Positions 17,310 through 25,297 of a DNA stretch of 64,000 bases are shown here, one piece after another. Made by a program: the position numbers and the translations under genes. The notes beneath the pieces are model-generated. The model was not told the DNA's origin and searched no databases. It saw only the letters and a list, made by a program, of their open reading frames with translations. Source of the stretch: Halomonas sp. UBA3074. GTDB taxonomy: Bacteria; Pseudomonadota; Gammaproteobacteria; Pseudomonadales; Halomonadaceae. The stretch spans positions 372,001 through 436,000 of the forward strand of contig NZ_DFBS01000045.1 in NCBI RefSeq assembly GCF_002366715.1. Direction: 5' to 3'. Every line of letters starts with the position of its first letter. Positions within the stretch are counted from its first letter, which is position 1.

Positions 17310-18069
17310 GACCGCCGCCGTTAGTATTCGCAAATTATCTAAAAGCTTTGATGGCACCGAGGTCCTACGGGACGTCTCGTTGGAGGTTCAGCCCGGCGAA
17401 GTGGTGAGCATTTTAGGCTCCTCCGGTTCGGGTAAATCTACCTTGCTACGCTGCATTAATTGGCTGGAGCAGCCTGACCATGGTGATATCCGTATCGACG
17501 GCGACCGCATTGGCGTCAGCGACAGCGGCAAGGCCATGTCGCGACGCGAACTAGCGGGTATGCGAGCGCGCCTAGGCATGGTGTTCCAGGGGTTTAACCT
17601 CTGGCCGCACTTAAGCGTGCTGCGTAATGTCACTGAAGCACCGATTCACGTGCAGGGGCTAAGTAAAGCGGAGGCCGATGAGCGGGCTATGGCGCTGCTC
17701 GAAAAAGTCGGCATGGCCGACAAACGCGAGCAATACCCCTATACCCTTTCAGGCGGGCAAAAGCAGCGCGTCGCGATTGCCCGCGCGCTCGCCATGCAGC
17801 CGAAGGTGATGCTGTTTGATGAGCCGACCTCTGCGCTAGACCCGGAGCTGGTCGGCGAAGTGCTGGGCGTCATCAAAGACCTCTCAAAAGAGGGCTATAC
17901 CATGGTGCTGGTGACCCACGAAATGGAGTTTGCCCGGGCCGTTTCAGATCAAGTGGTCTTCCTCGATAAAGGCATCATTATCGAAAAATCCCACCCCAGT
18001 GAGTTTTTTGAAAACCCCAAAACCGACCGTGTAAGGCGCTTCCTGGAACTTGAAGCGCCAGCGGTGTGA
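17302..18069 (+). CDS. Amino-acid ABC transporter ATP-binding protein
   Basis: This 255-residue ABC ATPase of the GlnQ/HisP type has Walker A GSSGSGKST, a Q-loop in MVFQGFNLWPH, the signature LSGGQKQRVAIARAL, Walker B VMLFDEPTSALDP and the H-loop VTHEM. The frame is open 33 bp upstream, but the ATG at 17302 with AGGA in front fits the family N-terminus. It powers the transporter encoded immediately upstream and converges on the dadA-like gene with only six bases between. Confidence 0.93.
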   Translation: MPKTAAVSIRKLSKSFDGTEVLRDVSLEVQPGEVVSILGSSGSGKSTLLRCINWLEQPDHGDIRIDGDRIGVSDSGKAMSRRELAGMRARLGMVFQGFNLWPHLSVLRNVTEAPIHVQGLSKAEADERAMALLEKVGMADKREQYPYTLSGGQKQRVAIARALAMQPKVMLFDEPTSALDPELVGEVLGVIKDLSKEGYTMVLVTHEMEFARAVSDQVVFLDKGIIIEKSHPSEFFENPKTDRVRRFLELEAPAV

Positions 18070-18075
18070 ATCGAA

Positions 18076-19329
18076 TTAAATAGTTGCTGGTGCCGATGCT
18101 TCTTCCGCCGCTTGCACCGCATCCGCCAGCAGTTCGGCGGTAATCGCAGAGAGTGTATAGCCCAGGTGGCCGTGGCCGGTGTTGTAGAACACGGTGGGTA
18201 ATTTGCCGGGGCCGACCTTGGGCAGCATGTTGGGGAGCATCGGGCGTAGACCTGCCCAGGGCACTACGCGGCGGGTGCTGACGCCGGGGAAGCACTCTTC
18301 CACCCAGCGGATCAACGGGCGGATGCGGTTGTCGCGAATATCGCGATTGAAGCCGTTGAATTCGGCGGTTCCCGCGATGCGAAAGCGTTCATCGCCCAGG
18401 CGACTGGTCACCAGTTTGGTTTCATCGTCCAGCAGGCTCACGGTGGGGGCGGCCTGCTGAGAGGCGGCATCGTCAAGCTGCACGGTAATCGAATAGCCTT
18501 TGACCGGGTAGATGTTTACTCGGTCGCCTAGCTTGGCAGCCATGGCGCGGCTGCCCACCCCGGCGCAGACCACCACGCTATCGAACGTTTCACGCACCGG
18601 TTCACCGTCAGCCTCGCCTTCAATGGTGGCGGTGACCCAGGCGTGCTGTTCGTCCGCGCCAAGATCCTGCACGCTGTGGCCATATTTAAGCGTGACGCCA
18701 CGGCGCTCGGCGGCTTGCGCCAGGCCGTGGGTAAACTTATGGATATCTCCGGTGGCGTCGCTTTCAGTAAAGAAACCACCGTAGTAGTTGCCCGCCAGGG
18801 TGGGCTCAATGGTGCGCATCTCATCAGGGCTGACGGCCCGGCGTTCCAGGCCGCCTTTGCTGAGCAGTTGTGAGACTTTGGCGGCGTGGTCATAGCCGGC
18901 TTTATCGCGGTAAATATGCAGAATGCCTTTCTGCTTTAAATCAAAATCGATTTGCTCTTCCTGCGTCCACTGAAACAGATGCTCGCGTGCCGCTATGGCT
19001 AGCCGTGCGGTTTCGGTAGTGTTGGCAGAGTAGCGGGGAATCGAGGCGATAAACTCGCCAAACCAACTCAGCTTGTGCCAACTGGGGCGAGGGTTGACCA
19101 GCAGCGGGGCGTCGTTTCTGAGCATCCAGCGCATGCCCTTAATCACGGTGGGCCAGTGGTTCCACACTTCGGCATTCGAGGCCGAGAGCTGGCCGCCGTT
19201 GGCGAACGAGGTCTCCATGGCGGCGTAGCGATGCTTTTCAAACACGGTGACCTGATAGCCACGTTTGGCTAGGGCGTAGGCGCTGGTAATGCCGGTGATA
19301 CCACCACCGATAACGGCAATGCGTTGCAT
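18076..19329 (-). CDS. dadA: DadA-like FAD-dependent amino-acid dehydrogenase
   Basis: This 417-residue protein has the FAD-binding GGGITGITSAYALAKRGYQV at the N-terminus and the D-amino acid dehydrogenase pattern ETSFANGGQLSASNAEVWN. The C-terminal WAGLRPMLPNMLPKVG and NTGHGHLGYTLS segments complete the DAO/DadA fold. The frame is open another 249 bp upstream, but that part is a riboswitch. The ATG at 19329, preceded by GGAGAG, gives the correct N-terminus. It should oxidise D-amino acids or glycine to 2-oxoacid plus ammonia, passing electrons to the membrane chain. Control by a glycine riboswitch points to glycine or a glycine-linked substrate. Confidence 0.85.
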   Translation of the reverse strand: MQRIAVIGGGITGITSAYALAKRGYQVTVFEKHRYAAMETSFANGGQLSASNAEVWNHWPTVIKGMRWMLRNDAPLLVNPRPSWHKLSWFGEFIASIPRYSANTTETARLAIAAREHLFQWTQEEQIDFDLKQKGILHIYRDKAGYDHAAKVSQLLSKGGLERRAVSPDEMRTIEPTLAGNYYGGFFTESDATGDIHKFTHGLAQAAERRGVTLKYGHSVQDLGADEQHAWVTATIEGEADGEPVRETFDSVVVCAGVGSRAMAAKLGDRVNIYPVKGYSITVQLDDAASQQAAPTVSLLDDETKLVTSRLGDERFRIAGTAEFNGFNRDIRDNRIRPLIRWVEECFPGVSTRRVVPWAGLRPMLPNMLPKVGPGKLPTVFYNTGHGHLGYTLSAITAELLADAVQAAEEASAPATI

Positions 19330-19394
19330 GATTCTCTCCAGATTGTATGAGCGTCGGGGATACCCGCCTAACGGCGTAGCTGCTGCTGGGCGTA

Positions 19395-19588
19395 CCCCTT
19401 CCGTCATGGAACCTGAGAGATTCACGTGCCCGTTTGGCGCGCTTGCTCCTTCGGTGGGCTGAGTGACGCAGTCATCAGCCGCTCTTCGGAAAGTGAGGGT
19501 AATAGCGGTCCGGTTGCCTGAGAGTTTCCGGGGCTGTTGCTCCTTCGGCGCTGGCGTCATCCTTGTGAGATGCGCCAAGCTCTCCCGC
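19395..19588 (-). promoter_or_regulatory. Tandem glycine riboswitch upstream of the dadA-like gene
   Basis: Two glycine aptamers in series are recognisable on the minus strand. Aptamer 1 runs from GGGAGAG (about 19586) through GCGCCGAAGGAGCAA and CCCCGGAAACUCUCAGGCAA. Aptamer 2 has CACCGAAGGAGCAAGCGCG and GUGAAUCUCUCAGGUUCC, ending near 19395. The conserved CCGAAGGAGCAA and CUCUCAGG blocks appear in both, with a short linker, as in cooperative glycine riboswitches. A small CGCC-GTTA-GGCG stem lies between aptamer 2 and the start codon and may belong to the expression platform. Confidence 0.92.
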
Positions 19589-19605
19589 TACTACTTTGCT
19601 GCTTC

Positions 19606-19665
19606 TTATTTTAAGACTAGCAATTTTAACGCGAACAGTTTTAACGTGATTAGTTTTAGCATGAA
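19606..19665. repeat. Four imperfect 15-bp tandem repeats
   Basis: Plus-strand units TTATTTTAAGACTAG, CAATTTTAACGCGAA, CAGTTTTAACGTGAT and TAGTTTTAGCATGAA run head to tail at 19606-19665 and share a TTTTAACG-like core. They overlap the predicted dadA promoter, so they could be a multimeric operator or an A/T-phased upstream element. The rest of the 484-bp spacer up to 19813 holds nothing else recognisable. Confidence 0.6.
19608..19635 (-). promoter_or_regulatory. Probable promoter of the riboswitch-dadA transcript
   Basis: On the minus strand TTCGCG (19630-19635) and TAAAAT (19608-19613) are separated by 16 bp. This places the transcript start just ahead of the first aptamer. Confidence 0.45.
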
Positions 19666-19813
19666 ATCCGACCAAGGTCGCGAATGCTTATTCCACGGGC
19701 CGAGATCGCGAAGTGACATACTTAGCTGGGATGGATTGTCCTATTCTGCTTTGCTCAGCCACTGCATTTAACCGACAATGCTGCTTATTCCCTCTCAGTC
19801 CTAGGTATTATCG

Positions 19814-20122
19814 ATGCAATCAAACGCGATGCAGGCAAACGGCTTTTTTGACGAAATCGGCGAAACTATCGGCGAAGCCATCCGTGTGGTGGTGGAGTTT
19901 CTGTTAGGTATTTTCACCAATTTCTTTGGTGCCTTTGGTGATTTTATCGATGGCCTAACCCGTTCTCTGGGAATCAATGATTCTTTTTTTAGCATTGCCG
20001 TGCTGGTCGTTGGCCTATTGATTCTGTTTGGCGGCGTACGTGCATTTCTGCGCGGCTCGCTGATAGGGGGTATATTTCGTACCTTATTAGGGCTGTTCAT
20101 TCTTTCTTGGTTAATGATGTAG
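19814..20122 (+). CDS. Small hypothetical membrane protein
   Basis: This 102-residue protein is not assigned to a known family. The N-terminal half is amphipathic and rich in Gly, Phe and Ile (FFDEIGETIGEAIRVVVEFL). The C-terminal half has two predicted membrane helices (~58-78 and ~83-101) joined by a basic turn (RAFLRGS). A second possible ATG lies 15 bp inside. There is no operon partner: the dadA leader is divergent on the left, and the HPP gene follows on the right after about 120 bp. Confidence 0.6.
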   Translation: MQSNAMQANGFFDEIGETIGEAIRVVVEFLLGIFTNFFGAFGDFIDGLTRSLGINDSFFSIAVLVVGLLILFGGVRAFLRGSLIGGIFRTLLGLFILSWLMM

Positions 20123-20244
20123 GAAGACTTTGTTCGGTTAAGTCACCGCCATGAGTTAGTTTCATCCAAGGCATGATGGATTGTCATTTGCTTATTTGGT
20201 GCATTTTGGCATCATTTGCACTTATTTTGTGCAAAGCGAGTGCA

Positions 20245-20772
20245 ATGAAAACTTACCTTGGAAAGATGCGGGGGCAGCCAGTTAAGCGTGCCCGGGTAGG
20301 CTGGCAGGATGCTTTTTGGTCATGGGTGGGTGCTTTCACCGGGATGGCGGTCATTTGCTGGCTCAGCGCGGCGTGGCTGTCGCAGCAACTGCTCATCGTC
20401 GGCTCCTTTGGTGCAACGTCGGTGTTGATTTATGCGGCGCCGGAAAGCCCTTTTGCCCAGCCAAGCCACGTGCTGTTCGGCAGCGTTTTATCGGCGGGCC
20501 TTGGCGTTGCTTGCTATCAACTGCTGGGGGCGACGCCTCTCTCCATGGCATTGGCCGTGTCACTGTCGATACTGGTCATGCAACTGACCCACACGGTTCA
20601 CCCGCCGGGAGCCGCGGCAGCACTGATTGCGGTAGGCGGCGGGGCCAGCGTTCACCAATTGGGTTGGTGGTACCCACTTTTACCGATAGGGGCTGGGAGT
20701 GTGGTGATGCTGATCATTGCTATCTTGGTCAATAACCTGGCGCGCCACCGCCGTTACCCCCGCTATTGGTAG
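20245..20772 (+). CDS. HPP-family membrane protein
   Basis: The product has the family-defining HTVHPPGAAAAL motif and four membrane segments, plus the N-terminal YLGKMRGQ typical of HPP proteins. The frame is open to an ATG at 20173, but that would add an unusual Cys-rich hydrophobic leader. The ATG at 20245 gives the normal family length (~175 residues). Some HPP proteins are implicated in nitrite transport in plastids; the bacterial role here is unknown. Confidence 0.75.
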   Translation: MKTYLGKMRGQPVKRARVGWQDAFWSWVGAFTGMAVICWLSAAWLSQQLLIVGSFGATSVLIYAAPESPFAQPSHVLFGSVLSAGLGVACYQLLGATPLSMALAVSLSILVMQLTHTVHPPGAAAALIAVGGGASVHQLGWWYPLLPIGAGSVVMLIIAILVNNLARHRRYPRYW

Positions 20773-20774
20773 TC

Positions 20775-21347
20775 TCATAGGCGGCTGAGTTGCTGCTCTA
20801 GTGCGAAGATGTGGGCATCCTCTGCACCGAGTTCGCGTAGCGCTGCCGCTAGATTGAGTAAGTACTCTTTATTGGGGCCGCTGGGGCCATGTGCGTTAGC
20901 TATTTGTAACGCTATTTCGGCCAGCGGCGCCTCTCCCAGAAAGGCCGGGTTATCTTCGCTGGCGAGATAAATCAGCCCTTCGCTCTGGTCGGGTGTGTCG
21001 CTGCTGACATCGGTAAACGTCAGCGGTACCTTCTCCCGTAGATAGCCGTTTTTCTCACGAACATCCAGCGGTGCCAGTACTTCTGGCGTAATCCGGTAGG
21101 CCATGCCATGGCACACTGCTCCCTCAGCGGGAATCAAGGTTACGACACGTCCTGGCGATTCAAGCGTACCGCGATGGTCGTGGGAGCCTTGCCAAAATCG
21201 CCGTTCCCAGCCGTGTATAAACGCCGGGCGACGCTCTAGATAGGCAAAGTCTGCCTTCCAGATCAATGAACCGTAACCAAATAGCCAAATAGCCTCATGA
21301 CCATCGAAGAAATTTCTTTGCTGGTTAAGCGCAGTGGTATCAAGCAT
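20775..21347 (-). CDS. Gamma-glutamylcyclotransferase, ChaC family
   Basis: This 190-residue protein has the glutamyl-binding motif FGYGSLIWKADF near residue 23 and the catalytic Glu in VREKNGY. The length and the PGRVVTLIPAEGAVCHGMAY block match ChaC. The family cleaves glutathione to 5-oxoproline and Cys-Gly in the cytoplasm. It converges on the HPP gene with two bases between stops, and no other glutathione gene is adjacent. Confidence 0.88.
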   Translation of the reverse strand: MLDTTALNQQRNFFDGHEAIWLFGYGSLIWKADFAYLERRPAFIHGWERRFWQGSHDHRGTLESPGRVVTLIPAEGAVCHGMAYRITPEVLAPLDVREKNGYLREKVPLTFTDVSSDTPDQSEGLIYLASEDNPAFLGEAPLAEIALQIANAHGPSGPNKEYLLNLAAALRELGAEDAHIFALEQQLSRL

Positions 21348-21476
21348 CGGTATCAGGCAACGTTTTTAAGTCACATTTTCAAGTAACATGATGGGCAGTT
21401 ACGGTGTAAAACCACCATCTTAACATGTCATGGATGATCACCCACTTGATCGCCATGACCCCAACAGGAGGCTGCG

Positions 21477-22331
21477 ATGCGCGCGATTTTTTTGGTCGAT
21501 AACGGCTCGCTACGAGCGCAGGCAACGCTGAATTTACGTCGCGTGGCGGCGTCGCTGAGTGAGCTTATGGGTGAAACCGTACAGGCGGCCTCCCTGCTGC
21601 ACTCCAATAAGATCCCCGTGGAAGAGGTTAATGGCATTGCTGCCACGACCCTTGGCCCCGCCGCTGAACGCAGTGCCGAACAAGGGGCAACGGAGATTAT
21701 CGTGCTGCCGTTCTTTTTTGGCCCCAGTAAGGCCCTGACTGGCTACCTGCCTGAACGCATGGCCACGCTGCAGGAGCGCTTTCCCCACGTGAAGGTGCGG
21801 GTAGCCCAGCCTTTGGTGGATGAGTTGGGTGATAACGACCTGCGGTTAGCTCATTTGCTGGCCGACAACGTTCGCGAGCAGCTTCGGTCTGGTGCTAAGC
21901 CGCATGTGGCGCTGGTGGATCACGGTAGCCCCATTCCTGACGTTACCGCTGTGCGCAACCGCTTAGCAGGTCAGCTTAGCGTGCTGCTAGCCGATGACGT
22001 AGCGTGTGTTGCCGCTGCTTCCATGGAGCGTCGCGAGGGAGATGAGTACCGCTTTAACGAGCCGCTGTTGGAAAACTTACTAGCGTTACCTGAGTTCAAC
22101 GCAGGCCCGGTCATTCTTGCCATGCTGTTTCTTTCGCCAGGGCGCCATGCGGGCGAGGGGGGCGATATCGCTGACATATGCGCGGCGGCTGAAAAGCAGC
22201 ATCCTGGGCTTTCTGTTACCACGACCAAACTGGTGGGTGAACATCCGGGTATTGTCGATATTCTGGCGACGCGTTTACGCCAAGCACTTGATGATCAACG
22301 CTTTCTACTCGATATCCCAGCGATCACCTGA
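21477..22331 (+). CDS. CbiX/sirohydrochlorin chelatase-like protein
   Basis: This 284-residue protein has the duplicated CbiX/chelatase-like layout: an N-terminal half with IIVLPFFFGPSKALTGYLPERM and a C-terminal half with VALVDHGSPIPDVTAVRNRLA and AMLFLSPGRHAGEGGDI. A strong AGGAGG site fixes the start. True chelatases carry a metal-binding His on strand one. Here the N-terminal copy reads LVDNGS and the C-terminal copy LVDHGS, so only the second half keeps His. Substrate unknown; there is no cobalamin or siroheme gene nearby. Confidence 0.7.
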   Translation: MRAIFLVDNGSLRAQATLNLRRVAASLSELMGETVQAASLLHSNKIPVEEVNGIAATTLGPAAERSAEQGATEIIVLPFFFGPSKALTGYLPERMATLQERFPHVKVRVAQPLVDELGDNDLRLAHLLADNVREQLRSGAKPHVALVDHGSPIPDVTAVRNRLAGQLSVLLADDVACVAAASMERREGDEYRFNEPLLENLLALPEFNAGPVILAMLFLSPGRHAGEGGDIADICAAAEKQHPGLSVTTTKLVGEHPGIVDILATRLRQALDDQRFLLDIPAIT

Positions 22332-22443
22332 TGTGACTAAAGTATGATGGGTGAATGCAGGTCAAATAGCGCGTAGAATCGCGAGCCTTTCTATTTATTG
22401 TAAAACTGTCATTACTGACAATGTGCTAACCAGGGCTCCTTTT

Positions 22444-24030
22444 GTGATCGCAACCGCCAATATCACCATGCAGTTTGGGGCTAAGCCCCTGTTTGAAAAT
22501 GTCTCCGTTAAATTCAATAACGGCAATCGCTACGGCCTGATTGGCGCGAACGGCTGCGGCAAATCCACCTTTATGAAAATTCTCGGTGGTGATTTGGAGC
22601 CCTCTTCCGGCCAGGTGATGCTGGATAGCAGTACGCGGTTGGGTAAGCTACGTCAGGATCAGTTTGCGTTTGAAGATGAGCGGGTGATCGACACCGTGAT
22701 CATGGGCAATGTCGAACTGTGGTCGGTCGCCGCCGAGCGCGAGCGTATTTACTCGCTGGCCGAGATGAGCGAAGAGGACGGCATGGCCGTTGCTGACCTG
22801 GAAGTGCGCTTTGCCGAGCTGGATGGCTACACCGCCGAATCCCGCGCCGGTGAACTACTGCTGGGCTTGGGTATTCCCATTGAGCAGCACACCGGCCCCA
22901 TGAGCGAAGTATCGCCCGGCTGGAAGCTGCGCGTACTGCTGGCCCAGGCGCTGTTCTCCGACCCCGATGTACTGCTGCTGGATGAGCCGACCAACCACCT
23001 GGATATCAACACCATCCGCTGGCTTGAAGATATTCTCAAAGCGCGCAGCAGCACCATGATCATCATCTCTCACGACCGTCATTTCCTGAATAGCGTCTGC
23101 ACCCACATGGCGGATCTGGATTACGGCGAAATTACCCTGTTCCCAGGTAACTACGATGATTACATGACCGCCGCCACCGCTGCGCGGGAGCGCCAGCACT
23201 CGGATAACGCCAAGAAAAAGGCCCAGATTGCTGAGCTGCAGCAGTTTGTTAGCCGCTTCTCTGCCAACGCCTCTAAAGCCAAGCAGGCGACTTCTCGGGC
23301 GCGTCAAATCGATAAAATCAAGCTGGAAGATATCAAGCCTTCCAGCCGCGTAAGCCCTTTTATCCGTTTTGATCAGGCCAAGAAGATCCACCGTAACGCT
23401 GTCAATGTGGATGCCATTACCAAAGGCTATGACGGTGAACCGCTGTTTAAGCGCTTATCCATGACCGTGGAAGCCGGCGAGCGCATCGCCATTATCGGCC
23501 CCAACGGCATTGGTAAAACCACGCTGCTCAAAACGCTGGCAGGCGAGCTGCATCCGGACGCAGGTGAAGTGAAGTGGACAGAAGCCGCTGAAGTAGGCGT
23601 TTTTGCCCAAGATCATAGTGATGACTTTGCCGTCGATGCCACGCTGTTTGAGTGGATGTCGAGCTGGACCACGGGCGGTGAGCAGGTGGTTCGCGGTGCC
23701 CTGGGGCGGATGCTGTTTTCCAGCGATGATATTGGCAAGTCGGTGAAGGTGATTTCCGGCGGCGAACAGGGCCGTATGCTGTTCGGTAAGTTAATCCTTA
23801 CTCAGCCCAACGTGATGCTGATGGATGAGCCGACCAACCACCTGGATATGGAGTCTATCGAAGCGCTGAACCTGGCCTTGGAGAACTACCCCGGCACGCT
23901 GCTGTTTGTCAGCCATGACCGCGAGTTCGTCTCTTCACTTGCCACACGGATTATCGATATGCAGCCGGAAGGCATTGTCGATTTCAGCGGCAGCTACGAT
24001 GACTATCTGCGCAGCCAGGGAGTGGTGTAA
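22444..24030 (+). CDS. ybiT: ABC-F family ATPase YbiT
   Basis: This 528-residue protein has two ABC domains and no membrane segments. Walker A sites GANGCGKST and GPNGIGKTT, signature-like VSPGWKLRVLLAQAL and ISGGEQGRMLFGKL, and Walker B LLLDEPTNHLD and LMDEPTNHLD are visible, with an interdomain linker (~240-310). It aligns closely with E. coli YbiT (530 residues) from the first residues. The GTG at 22444 therefore fits better than the open frame beginning at 22351. ABC-F proteins act on translating ribosomes. Confidence 0.93.
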   Translation: MIATANITMQFGAKPLFENVSVKFNNGNRYGLIGANGCGKSTFMKILGGDLEPSSGQVMLDSSTRLGKLRQDQFAFEDERVIDTVIMGNVELWSVAAERERIYSLAEMSEEDGMAVADLEVRFAELDGYTAESRAGELLLGLGIPIEQHTGPMSEVSPGWKLRVLLAQALFSDPDVLLLDEPTNHLDINTIRWLEDILKARSSTMIIISHDRHFLNSVCTHMADLDYGEITLFPGNYDDYMTAATAARERQHSDNAKKKAQIAELQQFVSRFSANASKAKQATSRARQIDKIKLEDIKPSSRVSPFIRFDQAKKIHRNAVNVDAITKGYDGEPLFKRLSMTVEAGERIAIIGPNGIGKTTLLKTLAGELHPDAGEVKWTEAAEVGVFAQDHSDDFAVDATLFEWMSSWTTGGEQVVRGALGRMLFSSDDIGKSVKVISGGEQGRMLFGKLILTQPNVMLMDEPTNHLDMESIEALNLALENYPGTLLFVSHDREFVSSLATRIIDMQPEGIVDFSGSYDDYLRSQGVV

Positions 24031-24060
24031 CGCTGTTTTTGGCAGCATAGCGCTGTCAGT

Positions 24061-24663
24061 CTATTCACCGATAATTTGTTCAAAGGTGCTGTCAGTGGCG
24101 GGTTCGCGCTCGTCATTGAGCATTTTGCCGCTAAACACCGTCTGCATCTCTTTGGCGAGTTCTACGTAGACATGCATTTGTTGATTACGTCGCTTACGTA
24201 GCGGTGGTTTCACTAGCAAGCTAATCCCCCTGATGGGCTCATGGGTTTCCCCACGCAGCAGATCAGGCATTTCCCCTGGCGGAAATGCGTTGGCGATAGT
24301 GATTGGGTTAGACGGCTGTTGGCCTTCGATAAAGAATATTTTCTTGAGCGCGTCGTAGTGGGCGTTCTTCTCCCTTAGCCACTGGGTAAGGCGCTCGTCT
24401 GAATCTGCACTAGGCTGATCAAAGATGATAAAAAGCGAATGCTGCTTAACTTTTTTAGTTTGCTTTGAAGGGGCATGTTCGTCAGGTTCTTGAACTTCGT
24501 CAGTGCTGTCTACTTGTACCGGACGAGGGGCAGCGGCTTTCGCTTTCGCCGCGCGCCGTCGGCGCCACCACGGGACAATGACATATATAAATATCGCTGT
24601 TGCCATTGCGCCTAATACCAGCGATGCGAAGGCGAGTACTATTATAGTAGTGGTGCGATCCAT
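24061..24663 (-). CDS. ZipA-like membrane protein (paralogue with ZipA C-terminal-type domain)
   Basis: This 200-residue protein has an N-terminal membrane helix (~8-30), a WWRRRRAAKAKA basic stop-transfer, a short acidic linker (~50-70) and a ~125-residue globular domain. That domain follows the ZipA C-terminal pattern: a hydrophobic strand, IFFIEGQQPSNPITIANAFPPGEM, a GISLLVKPP strand, and a final VFSGKMLNDEREPATDSTFEQI like the GGELLDEQ..LT..T end of ZipA. The linker is far shorter than in ZipA and there is no ligA neighbour, so it is more likely a paralogue than zipA itself. Confidence 0.55.
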   Translation of the reverse strand: MDRTTTIIVLAFASLVLGAMATAIFIYVIVPWWRRRRAAKAKAAAPRPVQVDSTDEVQEPDEHAPSKQTKKVKQHSLFIIFDQPSADSDERLTQWLREKNAHYDALKKIFFIEGQQPSNPITIANAFPPGEMPDLLRGETHEPIRGISLLVKPPLRKRRNQQMHVYVELAKEMQTVFSGKMLNDEREPATDSTFEQIIGE

Positions 24664-24696
24664 ACTCTCAGAACCCTTTGTTTTTTTAATCCACGC

Positions 24697-25164
24697 TTAG
24701 GCTTTATTTAGCCGAAAAATAGTGGCATTGAGGGCCAGCGCCAGCGCTACCCATAACCAGTAAGGCACCATTAGCCACGCGGCTAAGGGGCTGACATGGG
24801 AAAACAGTGCAATGCAGACCGTGATGAGCCCTAGCAACCCCGCAATATCGATGAGGGCGAGAGCAATCTGTTTGCGCCTGAAGAACAACCAGGACCACGC
24901 CGCATTAGCGACCAATTGCAGTGCATAGACCGCTAAGCTGGCAGTGCGCCATGTCGACGCGTCTGCCATATAAAGACGCCACGCAGCGATAGCCATCAAT
25001 AAGTACAGTATGCCCCAGGCAATAGGAAAGGCGATATCTGGCGGTGTCCAACGTGGTTTGCGTAACTCGCGGTACCAGCCATCAGGGCGAAAACGCGCAC
25101 CGGTGCTGGCGGCAAGGCCAACCAGCAAGATCGACACTAACAGTGCCAACAGGGAACCAACCAT
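24697..25164 (-). CDS. TspO/MBR family tryptophan-rich sensory protein
   Basis: This 155-residue protein has five predicted membrane helices. TspO hallmarks are WYRELRKPRWTPPDIAFPIAWGILY, NAAWSWLFFRRKQ and PYWLWVALALALNATI. The start is supported by AAGGTGAT. TspO proteins bind porphyrins and related ligands and affect stress responses. Next to it is the ZipA-like gene, co-oriented and 33 bp downstream. Confidence 0.9.
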   Translation of the reverse strand: MVGSLLALLVSILLVGLAASTGARFRPDGWYRELRKPRWTPPDIAFPIAWGILYLLMAIAAWRLYMADASTWRTASLAVYALQLVANAAWSWLFFRRKQIALALIDIAGLLGLITVCIALFSHVSPLAAWLMVPYWLWVALALALNATIFRLNKA

Positions 25165-25231
25165 GTATCACCTTTTCGTTAAAACGAAAGAATCAATAGC
25201 CTAGCAGCGTTTGCAAGGCTTTAGACATAAA

Positions 25232-25257
25232 AAAAGCATCACTAAAGTGATGCTTTT
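25232..25257 (-). terminator. Intrinsic terminator of the old yellow enzyme gene
   Basis: AAAAGCATCACT and AGTGATGCTTTT form a 12-bp stem with a minimal loop. On the minus strand it is followed by a seven-T run, 41 bp after the stop of the gene at 25298-26416. Confidence 0.85.
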
Positions 25258-25297
25258 CTGTGGAAAGGGTTCAGTATCAGGCGAACGTTAGACGCTC

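Noticed and set aside
19330..19578. 83-codon N-terminal extension of the dadA-like gene
   Set aside because: The open frame crosses both glycine aptamers; the conserved protein starts at 19329 with its own ribosome-binding site.
20173..20244. Longer HPP protein starting at 20173
   Set aside because: The added Cys-rich hydrophobic leader is unlike the family, whose N-terminus matches the ATG at 20245.
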